From Sandaracinus sp. (GTDB lineage: Bacteria > Myxococcota_A > Polyangia > Polyangiales > Houyiibacteriaceae): a stretch of 38,703 nucleotides of DNA. The notes under the pieces were generated by a model that was not told where the DNA came from, ran no database searches, and saw nothing but the letters and a program-made list of their open reading frames with translations. Of the stretch, positions 32,101 to 38,703 are shown piece by piece (positions within the stretch are counted from its first letter, which is position 1; each line of letters starts with the position of its first letter). The DNA is taken from positions 1 through 38,703 of the forward strand of contig PABA01000149.1 of NCBI GenBank assembly GCA_002699025.1, given 5' to 3'. The translations under genes were made by a program, and so were the position numbers.

Positions 32101-35100
32101 GGTGAGCCGGCCGAGCACCCCGGAGGTCGTCGCCGGGAAGTCCGCCATCGCGCTCGGATCGGGAGCCCAGGTGCCGGCGTAGCGGTCGAAGTAGTGCCGC
32201 ACGTCGACCGGCTGGGCGGCCGTCGTCTCGCCCATCGCGATCCGACCGGCGGGGACGTCGTCCACCGGGAGCTCGTGGCCCTGGGCCTCCCCGCACGACA
32301 CGTACTGCTCGCCGACGAGCCGACCGCCGTGGTCGTAGAAGAAGTTCTGACCGCAGCCCCGCGGGTCGCGCACGGCCACGAGATCGCCCCCCCGGTTGAA
32401 GAGGTAGCGCCAGGTCCGGTTCGTGGCGTCCCGGCCCGGAAGCGGACTGTCCGTGTCCGGATCCGTCGAGGCGATGCGCCGGCCGACGCTGTCGTACACG
32501 AAAGAGCGCTCGACCCGGTGATCGCCCACGATGGTGCTCGCGCCCATGGGCTGGTCGCCCGTCGTCTCGGCCCGCTCGAGGAGAACCATCGAGCCGTCGG
32601 CGCGGTAGCGCATCCAGAGACGGTAGTACTGCGTGCCGCCGAGACCGGGCTGCCGGTTTCGGAGGATGCGGTCGATGACCCGGCCATGACCGTCGACGCG
32701 CTGGGTCGTGCAGGTGCCGACGGCGAAGTGCTCGGGATCGTTGTCGAGCGGGTCGCAGACGTCCGTGCTCAGCGCGTGATGGTGTGTCCACGTCGCTTGG
32801 TTGTGCTCGTCGTAGACGGCGATGACCCGATCGAAGGCGTCGTGGAGGCTCCACCGATAGGGCACGGAGGGCAGAGCGAGGACGGCGGCCAGGTCCGTCG
32901 GGGCCCCCGTGAAAACGTCCGGCTGGTAGCTGCGCCGGACGGCTCCCCGCGCCGAACGAGTCGTGACGCTGTCACGAATCCACTCGCCCGGAGCGTCGCC
33001 GGTCGAGAGCGTCGCACGCGCTTCACCGCTGCCGGACACGAAGCTCACCGTCTCGAGGACCTCGGCGCCGAGGGCCCCCGTGCAACGCAGCTCGGTCAGC
33101 TCGCGCACGAGCGCCACCGGACGCGCCTCCGGGTCCGCGTCCTCGTAGAGGAAACGCGCCGTCGGCCGACCCGCCGGGCAGCCCGTCGCCGGCGGCGGGA
33201 TCTGCGCGCTCAAGCGACCGAGCCCGTCCTGCGTCACCCGATCCTCGAGCCCGTTCGGGTCGGCCATCGACACGACGGCGCCGAGGCCCCGGTCCCAGGT
33301 CGCCGTCGAGGTCAGCGTGGTCCAGCCGCCCGCCCCGTCGCGCCCGGTCGCCGTCGACTCCGCGATCACGAGCTGCCCATAGGCCGGCTCGTAGCTCAGC
33401 TCGGCCCAGCCGAGGCAGCCGACCCCCGTCGCCACGTCGCCCCCCGCGCAGGTGCGCACGGCCTGACCCCAGGCGTCGACCTCGGTGGTCGTGAGCGCGT
33501 CCTCGAGCACGCCCGAGAAGCCGAGCGCCTCACCGTCGCCAGCGAAGGCGTAGACCTGCGGCTGGCTCACGTGCCCATCGACGCGCACGACGTTGCCCCG
33601 GTCGTCGTAGTGCGTCGTCGTGTGGCCGAGCGCCGTCGCGTCGCCGTGGCCCGTCGTCCAGCTCTCGGTCGGACGCCAGAGCCAGCTCCCGAGGTTCTCG
33701 ACGGCCGCATGCGAGACGATGGACTCGTCCGGCAGGGCTTCCCCGAACGCCCCGCGCACGCGCCCGTGCGCCGTCGCGCGGAGCGTCTGGCCGAGGTTCG
33801 TGACCGCATCCGTGGTGCTGCGCACGTGCGCCCAGCCCGCGCCCCGCACGGCCACCGTGTGCGGCGCCCGCTCCTCGAGCAGCTCCCCCGCCGCGCCCTC
33901 GTGCCGCACGCTCGGAAGCGAGACGCTCTCGCCCCCCGGCGCCCAGCCGACGACGTCGTAGAGGAGCGTGTCCTCCTGCGTCCCGAAGGCGTGGCGAACG
34001 ACGCGCCCGTCGAGCCCCTCGTGGAGCCGCCGCACCGTGAAGCCGTGGTGGGTGGTCTGCAGGTACCGGCCGTCGTCGTCGAAGGACTCGCTCAGCCAGA
34101 GGCGCCCGGCGAGCGGGTCGTTCGGGTTGTCGGCGAGCCGCTCGCTCGCGAGCTCCGTCGGTCTCCGCCCCTGCAGGAAGTGGGAGCGCGTATGCCCCGT
34201 CGGGTGGTAGGTGCCGCCCACGGCGGTCGCGTCAGCGGCCCCGAAGCCGCGGAGCTCCTGCTCGAAGCCCTCGTAGTAGGCGTCATGGTAGGCCTGGCGC
34301 GTGACCCGCTCGGTCGCGACGCCGCCGACCACGTCCAGCCGATCGCTCGTGCGCACCTCCCGCACCACGCGCACGACCACCGGGCTACCGCCGGGCCGGA
34401 AGGCGCACTCCCCGGTGAGCGCCTCGAGCTTCGCGTCGCAGCTCTCCGCGAGCGTGGTCCAGGTGAACTCGCCCTCGCCCGCGTCCGCGTCCCGGAGATC
34501 GCGGAGGTAGTCCTCCGTGCTCACGCCGTACTCGAGCTCCGTGCGCCCGCCGAGCGGGCTCGTGATCCGCGTGAGCAGCCGCGGCCGCATGCCGCCCACC
34601 AGATCGACCCAGCGCCAGTCGTCGGCCGTCCCGAAGACCACGTCGAGCGTGCCGCTCCCGTCCACGTCCGCGAGCCGCACCCGCGGCGCGTAGGCCGGCG
34701 CGAAGACGCCCGTCTCCGCCGAGACCCGGCGCGTGAACCCGGCGCCGCTCTGGTTGAACCAGACGTGCACCACGCCCGTGTCGACCTGCACCACGTCGGT
34801 GGCGCCATCGCCGTCCACGTCCGCGAGGTGCACCCCCGCCAGATCCGATTGGAGCTCCGCCGGCGCCGCCTCCATCTCGACGTAGCCGCCGCCCCGCACC
34901 CCCGGCGTGCAGTGCTCGAAGTCGCCGAAGCCCTCGAGCCCGCGCCCGGGCCAGTAGATCGCGCGCCCGCGCCGGAGCTGCACCAGGTCCTGCAGCCCGT
35001 CGCCGTTCATGTCCGCGAGCTTCAGCTCCGGGTCGGCGAAGTCCACGCGCGTGCCGGCGCTCGGCAGGCAGACCTCCCGCGGCGCCTCCGAGAGCACCCA

Positions 35101-37182
35101 CTCGTCGTCCACGAGCTCGGCGCTCCCGAAGCGCCCGTCGCCGCCCGGGAGCCAGCCGAGGTTGCGCCAGATCTGGATCCGATCCCCGGCGGTCCGGACG
35201 ACGTCCACGAGGTGATCGTTGTCGACGTCGAAGAGGCGGTAGCGGCCCCCGTCACGCGCGAAGTCGATGCGCGGATCGCGGACGTCCGCCGGGAGCTGGC
35301 TCGGCACGTAGAGCCAGCGCCAGCCCTGCTCGGCCGGGCGCACGGCCGCGTCGTCGCCGTTCCGCGCGGCGACGAAGTAGCCCGTGTCGCTGCCGCGCGG
35401 GAGGTGGAGCAGGTCGCCGCGGCCATCGCCGTCGGCGTCCATGGGGCGGAGGTTCGCGTTGGAGAGGCTGAGCGCGCCGCTCCAGCCCTCCGGGATGGCC
35501 ATGGGCACGGCGTCGCTGAAGGTGCCGGGGGCCGCGGCCGGGCGCGCGCCGGGGCCCTCGAAGCCGTTGAAGAAGACGCCCACGGCTGGCTCCCCCGAGG
35601 CCGTGCGATAGCGCGCGGGGTCCGTGACGACGAGGTCGGGTAGGCCGTCGGCGTTCACGTCCATCAGGTCCGCGCGGCCCTCGTCGACCGAGTGCGGCGG
35701 AGAGACCGGCGCGTGGTGGAGCGCCGCCTCGAGCCCCCCGAAGCCCTCGGCCCCACCGGCCGGGAGCGTGGAGTAGTCGAAGCGGATCGGCGGCGAGGTG
35801 CGCCCGACGAGGGCGTCGCCGAGGCTCCCCTCCGGCACGTGGGCGTCCCCGACGAAGACGCCGAGGTCCGGATCGAGGGCGTCGGGTCGCCCTTCGAGCT
35901 GCACGGTCTCCAGGAGCGAGTGGTGGAGCCCCGCGTGGTAGCGGAGGTGGTAGCGCCGGACGAGGGTGCGGCTCCCGACCGTCTCGCCGGCGGCGGTCAT
36001 CTCCACGCGACGGAGGCGGAGGGCGGTCTCGACGCGCCAGCCGCTCACGTAGCTCGTCGTCACGTCCGGGCGGGCTTCGTAGACGAAGCGCACGCGCTGG
36101 GCGTAGTCGGCGAGGGGCGCCGAGCAGCGCCTGCGCGCCGCGGCCGTCGGGAGGCTCCCGCAGGGGCCATGGGGGGAGCCGTAGTGCACGTCGCGCAGGT
36201 AGGCGCGCCCGGCGTCGCGGAGGTAGCGGTACCAGATGACCGAGCCGTTCGGGTCGCTGCTCCGCGTCAGCTGCCACGCGAAGACCCGGCCGTCCGGCCC
36301 ACGCACGAGCGCGTCCTCGCTGGCGGCGACCACCTCGCTCGGACCCTCGCCGACCGGGAGCAGGCCGAAGTCGAGGCGGCCCCCGTCTGGGCTCTGGACG
36401 ACCCAGCGCGTGCCGTCGGGCGCGCGGAAGATGCGGTGGAAGCCTCCCTCGCTCTGGGCGCGGTATTGCTGCCAGCCCTGGAGCTCGGCGGGGATGGGCG
36501 CGCAGTCGGGGGCGCCGCAGTCGACGAGCATCGCCGCGGCCGTATCGACCGGGACCAGCTCCTGGCCGGCGCCGTAGATGAAGCGGTCCTCCTCGGGGTG
36601 CCAGACGCTCGCGTCCCGGTAGCGCGGCAAGCCGCGATCGGTCTGGCGGCGGATGGCCGGCGCGCCGAAGCCCCAGCCAACGCCGGCCGCGCCGTTCCCG
36701 GAGGTGGACGAGTAGGCGAGGGAGAAGCTCGGCGCGACGCCGGCCCGCCCGGGAGGCACGGCGAGGGGGACGGAGAAGGTGGCGGCGCCCGACTGGAGGG
36801 CGGCCTCGAAGGACTCGCCCATGCCCTCGATGGAGCCCTCGCCGCTGGGGAGGGAGAGGCTCTGCGGCGTGACGCCGCTCTTGGCCTCGCCGGTCGGGAG
36901 GGCGACCGGCGCGCGCCCGTCGTCGGTGGGGGCCTCGGCTTCGGGGAGCGCCGCCTCCTCGGGGATCTCGAGGGTCTCGTCGGGGAGCGTGGCGCGGGCC
37001 TCGAGCGCGTCTTCGGCGGCGGCGCGCGCGGCCTCGGGGCCGCCGGGCGCGCCCGAGACGGCCTCGGCGAGAGCAGCCGAGACGGGGGCGCCGGAGACGG
37101 GGGCGTCCTGGGCGCGAGCGTGGAGCGGCAGGAGCGCGGAGAGGAGGAGCAGCAAGGCCCCCGGGAGGTTGCGGCGGCGCAT
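28693..37182 (-). CDS. Giant SpvB-TcdB-RHS polymorphic toxin with Hint domain and HNH/EndoVII-like nuclease tip
   Basis: 2829 residues from ATG 37182, chosen because GAGGA lies about 9 bp upstream and a Sec signal peptide follows (LPGALLLLLSALLPLHARA). Order of parts: SpvB-like (about 100-420); FG-GAP/VCBS repeats such as LADMNGDGLQDLV and LADVDGDGATDVV (about 540-860); TcdB-like middle (LTRITSPLGGRTELEYG); many YD/RHS repeats (about 1150-2200); RHS core YFGERYLVPRLGRWATPDPL (about 2230-2313). An Ala-rich linker follows, then a Hint domain from Cys2481 to Asn2685 (CFTGDTEVAS, GLHPLYS, AHN|Q). The last 144 residues resemble HNH/EndoVII toxins with HH at 2799-2800, IQIVP, His2814 and His2818. 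Expected role: exported cage that self-cleaves and delivers a DNase. No immunity gene is visible. Confidence 0.9.
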   Translation of the reverse strand: MRRRNLPGALLLLLSALLPLHARAQDAPVSGAPVSAALAEAVSGAPGGPEAARAAAEDALEARATLPDETLEIPEEAALPEAEAPTDDGRAPVALPTGEAKSGVTPQSLSLPSGEGSIEGMGESFEAALQSGAATFSVPLAVPPGRAGVAPSFSLAYSSTSGNGAAGVGWGFGAPAIRRQTDRGLPRYRDASVWHPEEDRFIYGAGQELVPVDTAAAMLVDCGAPDCAPIPAELQGWQQYRAQSEGGFHRIFRAPDGTRWVVQSPDGGRLDFGLLPVGEGPSEVVAASEDALVRGPDGRVFAWQLTRSSDPNGSVIWYRYLRDAGRAYLRDVHYGSPHGPCGSLPTAAARRRCSAPLADYAQRVRFVYEARPDVTTSYVSGWRVETALRLRRVEMTAAGETVGSRTLVRRYHLRYHAGLHHSLLETVQLEGRPDALDPDLGVFVGDAHVPEGSLGDALVGRTSPPIRFDYSTLPAGGAEGFGGLEAALHHAPVSPPHSVDEGRADLMDVNADGLPDLVVTDPARYRTASGEPAVGVFFNGFEGPGARPAAAPGTFSDAVPMAIPEGWSGALSLSNANLRPMDADGDGRGDLLHLPRGSDTGYFVAARNGDDAAVRPAEQGWRWLYVPSQLPADVRDPRIDFARDGGRYRLFDVDNDHLVDVVRTAGDRIQIWRNLGWLPGGDGRFGSAELVDDEWVLSEAPREVCLPSAGTRVDFADPELKLADMNGDGLQDLVQLRRGRAIYWPGRGLEGFGDFEHCTPGVRGGGYVEMEAAPAELQSDLAGVHLADVDGDGATDVVQVDTGVVHVWFNQSGAGFTRRVSAETGVFAPAYAPRVRLADVDGSGTLDVVFGTADDWRWVDLVGGMRPRLLTRITSPLGGRTELEYGVSTEDYLRDLRDADAGEGEFTWTTLAESCDAKLEALTGECAFRPGGSPVVVRVVREVRTSDRLDVVGGVATERVTRQAYHDAYYEGFEQELRGFGAADATAVGGTYHPTGHTRSHFLQGRRPTELASERLADNPNDPLAGRLWLSESFDDDGRYLQTTHHGFTVRRLHEGLDGRVVRHAFGTQEDTLLYDVVGWAPGGESVSLPSVRHEGAAGELLEERAPHTVAVRGAGWAHVRSTTDAVTNLGQTLRATAHGRVRGAFGEALPDESIVSHAAVENLGSWLWRPTESWTTGHGDATALGHTTTHYDDRGNVVRVDGHVSQPQVYAFAGDGEALGFSGVLEDALTTTEVDAWGQAVRTCAGGDVATGVGCLGWAELSYEPAYGQLVIAESTATGRDGAGGWTTLTSTATWDRGLGAVVSMADPNGLEDRVTQDGLGRLSAQIPPPATGCPAGRPTARFLYEDADPEARPVALVRELTELRCTGALGAEVLETVSFVSGSGEARATLSTGDAPGEWIRDSVTTRSARGAVRRSYQPDVFTGAPTDLAAVLALPSVPYRWSLHDAFDRVIAVYDEHNQATWTHHHALSTDVCDPLDNDPEHFAVGTCTTQRVDGHGRVIDRILRNRQPGLGGTQYYRLWMRYRADGSMVLLERAETTGDQPMGASTIVGDHRVERSFVYDSVGRRIASTDPDTDSPLPGRDATNRTWRYLFNRGGDLVAVRDPRGCGQNFFYDHGGRLVGEQYVSCGEAQGHELPVDDVPAGRIAMGETTAAQPVDVRHYFDRYAGTWAPDPSAMADFPATTSGVLGRLTASVDRSVRMVVAYDGRGQAVWSARQLAMIPAAPSIPSAIPDGALAVEMGDAAAGSVVFDEANEYVVSTSYDHGGRGTAVVLPEDPSTGMRVAGTMAFNHRGLPSAALAHVIDGGGAPAFVDGAMAIPGASIATQPIVSSIQYLRDGLVGSTTYADGTQTRSTYDARRRPTRMWTTRTPTAPSDPSAPLGAVSVVADQALVWDAADNLKEVDDERIASEWPVGHRPQSVWAAHDALYRVVGVEMDYGGATTDPATDWRAGMAATWAHDPMRTSPAPVVGTVPGERVMSLTWDVDWLGNVTDWSDDAHHFYERSLGATHNGADIDPSSRPSALYLAADLEGPPSDRGGWVEMDYGESGNLEMMTVHGTCADAAGACVDPGGPLETRRSALRTSCRCATEQHYQYRWDELNRLAEARRYDRSGGAGSWQLAARQRHRYDQGNQRRVKQTLDTAGERIALMVVPGDMERRGVVRGLDAYEDDPVFGTETQYLVAGARMVWRSGAPTPGVDRNHRITVPISDLLGTTSAVIDIVSGELLEHGTYYPNGARETYRSSGDVQPEPVGFTGKEGDEEVGLTYFGERYLVPRLGRWATPDPLAIHEAGGGEALNSYHYVSGNLLQVRDPLGLEGDAAGPVEVSPEMQSFVDGWIQDHAVEIAAETGVVHTARMTITASPQRPSPPPDLWAEAAGAFFEGGPIAQPILVWERLQNAGFSQEAFLQEAERAGNAILSTAEGAADMVVDPIGTTVRTVEAVANADEVTRARMAGGLAIGLLSMAAGGALSGPRVPNPTCFTGDTEVASASGETRRIDAIRVGDRVGTYQGGSASNVDATWRAATLRLLDERTGVEHRITLLRPRAWFADRGVRGAGDRLWMELEELAVSGWADVEAFEAPEVEEGPGRAVLATVEHASRDLYELSFANQRSVRATGLHPLYSLTRNDWVQVANLADGEVLQTREGHVVLENVRPLEGTYTVYNLEVEGDHEYLVTDLAIRAHNQCRWTPPSRWRGPSAKTGTFENVRGNSRFTPHDPERWGLQPGEAVNFVEGVPDFGPWATDTFIVPGMTGYHRFDMPHIRRHMARQFNRRGFLGRRNWTNTSVRRWLSENQLTPHHYRGQTIQIVPWRQHKLPHQGSAAAMRDGP
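29128..29742 (-). other. Hint autoprocessing domain within the RHS protein
   Basis: The 205 residues from Cys2481 (codon 29740-29742) to Asn2685 carry the intein-like blocks: N-terminal CFTGDTEVAS, a VGDRVGTYQ segment, GLHPLYSLTRNDWVQVANL, VYNLEVEGDHEYLVTD and terminal AHN. In polymorphic toxins such domains cut the chain and release the toxin tip. All key residues (Cys, His, His-Asn) are present. Confidence 0.8.
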
Positions 37183-37250
37183 GATGGTCTTCCTCGGAGC
37201 GGGTCGATGAGCGGAGGGGCGGAACGTCCGGGCCCCCGCGGCAGGGCGAC

Positions 37251-37325
37251 GGGAGGCGCGAGGGTGGGAAGCGCGGCGGCGGGAAGCGCGGCGGCGGGAG
37301 GCACGGCGGCGGGAGGCGCGGTCGC
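37251..37325 (-). repeat. Five 15-bp tandem repeats in the leader of the RHS gene
   Basis: Units GGGAGGCGCGAGGGT, GGGAAGCGCGGCGGC (twice), GGGAGGCACGGCGGC and GGGAGGCGCGGTCGC lie head to tail. They are 69 bp upstream of the chosen RHS start. In frame they would encode RASRR-type pentapeptides if translation began at ATG 37347, but that start has no ribosome site and would place 55 Arg-rich residues before the signal peptide. Confidence 0.8.
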
Positions 37326-37357
37326 GGGGCGGTGTCGGGCGAGTCATCGGCGAGCTC

Positions 37358-38703
37358 TCAGTTCGCGGGCAGGCGGAAGGCGACGGCGCGGTCGGCGTCG
37401 TCGAGCCAGGTGATCCAGAAGCCGTCCTCGGCGGCAGCGACGCGCGGGCGCGTCTGGCGGCCGTCGGCGGCGAGGGCCGAGGCGAGCACCTCGAGCTCGG
37501 GGACCGGCGTGGTCATGGCGACGCCGAGGTCGCGGACCACCCCGGTGAGCGCGCTGCCGCGCTCGAAGAGGACCAGGGCAGCGCCGGCGGCGCTGGCGAG
37601 GCGCGGCCCGCGCTCGGCCTCGGGGCCGGCCGCGAGGGGCATCTGGGCGACCGGGCGGGCGTCCGCGTCGAGGCGAGCGAGGGCGACGTCGCCCCGCGGA
37701 TCGGACGCGCGCTCGCCGTGGGCCACGAGCCAACCCTCCCCGGCCTCCTCCGCCGCGACGTCGGCGGCGAAGCCCTCGCCCACGCGGCGGAGCGGGCCGG
37801 GCACGCCGTCGCGCAGCGCGCGCGCCCAGATCACCGGCGTGCCCGCCTCGCTCGCCGTCCAGACGACGACTCCATTGCGTCCTTCCCCGGCGACCCGCGG
37901 CGCGTCCGCGCGCCCCTCGAGCCCGGTGGCGGAGGGCGAGAGGAAGCGCGCCTCGCCGCTCGGCCGGAGCGCCTCGCCGAGGCGCTGGAACACCGCGCGC
38001 CCCTGGGTCTCGTCGAGGAAGACGAGCGCCACGTCGTCGCGGACGGCGCGGTCCCAGGGGAGGAGCGCCGGCGCCCCCTGCGCGCCGGGCCGCCGGAGGG
38101 CGCGCCGCTCGAGCACGGCGCCGTGACCGACGCGCGTGAGGAAGAGGTCCCCCTCGTCCTCGTCGGCGGTCCGGTGCGCGACCACCCAGCCCTCCGCGAG
38201 CGCGCGCACCTCCGGCGCCGGGTCGACGCCGCCGGGCTCCTCGCGGATCGTGAACGGCGCCATGGGCCCAGCCAGGCGATGGTGGCGCTGCGCGCGAACG
38301 GCCCAGCCCCCGGCGATGGGCTCGCTCCAGACGAAGAGCGTCCAGCCCCAGCGGTCGGTCGCCGGCACCACCGGGGCCGCCGCCGCGAGGACCAGCGGCT
38401 CCGGCGCGCAGCGCGCGTCGCAGCCGTCGCCGCCCACGAGGTTGCCGTCGTCGCAGCCTTCGCGGCCGTCGTCGCCGCTCTCCCGGAAGCCGTCGCCGCA
38501 GCCGAAGACCTCCACGCAGCCCCCCTCCACGCAGCGCCCAGCCTCCCCGCAGGCCACGCCCGCCGCCTCCGGCGCGCGCCGGCAGCGCCCCTCGAGGCAG
38601 GCGCCGACCACGCAGACCGCCGGCTCGCAGACGCAGGCCGGGCCGGCGTCCGGCGTCACGGCGGCGTCGACCGCCGGCGCGCCCGCGTCGCGCGGGGGCG
38701 CTC
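37358..38703 (-). CDS. Cys-rich surface protein, C-terminal part (N-terminus outside the window)
   Basis: At least 447 residues are encoded; the frame stays open to the window edge and reads through an Ala/Asp/Pro/Gly linker (DAGAPAVDAAVTPDAG), so the true start, probably a lipoprotein signal, lies beyond 38703. Next come cysteine-rich repeats (CVCEPAVC, CLEGRCRR, CGEAGRCVEGGC), including the CGDG..SGDDGREGCDDGNLVGG-DGCDARC module known from myxobacterial surface proteins. About 330 residues of repeated strands follow (GGWAVRAQRHH, NGVVVWTASEAGTPVIWARA, GWLVAHGERASDPRGD), suggesting a beta-propeller. No enzyme motif is seen. It ends 175 bp before the RHS start on the same strand, so co-transcription is possible. 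Confidence 0.8.
   Translation of the reverse strand, partial: APPRDAGAPAVDAAVTPDAGPACVCEPAVCVVGACLEGRCRRAPEAAGVACGEAGRCVEGGCVEVFGCGDGFRESGDDGREGCDDGNLVGGDGCDARCAPEPLVLAAAAPVVPATDRWGWTLFVWSEPIAGGWAVRAQRHHRLAGPMAPFTIREEPGGVDPAPEVRALAEGWVVAHRTADEDEGDLFLTRVGHGAVLERRALRRPGAQGAPALLPWDRAVRDDVALVFLDETQGRAVFQRLGEALRPSGEARFLSPSATGLEGRADAPRVAGEGRNGVVVWTASEAGTPVIWARALRDGVPGPLRRVGEGFAADVAAEEAGEGWLVAHGERASDPRGDVALARLDADARPVAQMPLAAGPEAERGPRLASAAGAALVLFERGSALTGVVRDLGVAMTTPVPELEVLASALAADGRQTRPRVAAAEDGFWITWLDDADRAVAFRLPAN

Noticed and set aside
31009..35643. 1500-codon open frame on the plus strand inside the RHS gene
   Set aside because: It is antisense to recognisable RHS and VCBS repeats and arises from G/C at third codon positions of the real gene.
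37183..37347. Longer RHS start at ATG 37347
   Set aside because: No ribosome site; it would put 55 Arg-rich residues before a good signal peptide, while ATG 37182 has GAGGA at proper distance.

Overview
The window is very GC-rich bacterial DNA, about 70 percent GC by eye, with strongly G/C-ending codons. Several features together point to a myxobacterium, probably near the Sandaracinaceae/Polyangiales; this is inference from gene content, as there is no rRNA gene to settle it. They are lipoproteins with Asp-Ala-Gly/Thr-Gly-rich linkers and cysteine-rich modules, a membrane-bound Ser/Thr kinase, a CGDG..CDDGN..GDGC cysteine repeat, a giant SpvB/RHS toxin and a CHAT protease. I found no tRNA, rRNA, CRISPR array, transposase or phage gene.

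Layout. 1-650: a non-coding tandem array of 45-46 bp units. 650-1239 (minus): a Phd/YefM-RelE/ParE toxin-antitoxin pair. 1324-4849 (minus): a GMC oxidoreductase followed by a polysaccharide flippase with an acidic N-terminal extension. 5320-6063 (minus): a short-chain dehydrogenase whose flanks hold direct and inverted copies of one intergenic repeat. 6539-8551 (minus): an acyltransferase-3/SGNH O-acyltransferase. 8698-11578 (plus): two overlapping genes, a glycosidase-like protein and an SGNH-like membrane-anchored protein. 11734-13926 (minus): a surface alpha-amylase lipoprotein. 14308-16716 (plus): a Cys-rich lipoprotein and a second SDR, separated by a duplicated non-coding element. 16857-18598 (minus): a zinc-ribbon protein and an RhlE-type DEAD-box helicase. 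18674-21484 (plus): a YbgC-type thioesterase and a lipobox-7TM-coiled coil-Ser/Thr kinase receptor. 21907-38703 (minus): a probable operon of sigma factor, single-pass membrane protein, TPR-CHAT protease and subtilisin-like lipoprotein; upstream of it the 2829-residue SpvB-TcdB-RHS-Hint-nuclease toxin; and at the window edge the C-terminal part of a Cys-rich surface protein.

Most interesting is 21907-28306. A sigma factor, a membrane protein with the topology of an anti-sigma factor but no cysteine, and an exported CHAT protease are joined by 4-bp start/stop overlaps (GTGA, ATGA). A subtilisin-like lipoprotein follows 33 bp later. Two perfect inverted repeats lie upstream of the sigma gene. 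This looks like a proteolysis-controlled envelope signalling unit. Next to it is a secreted polymorphic toxin with an HNH/EndoVII-type tip and no visible immunity gene. The rest is ordinary myxobacterial accessory content (surface polysaccharide, carbohydrate degradation, redox enzymes), with an unusually large amount of repeat DNA between genes and in gene leaders.
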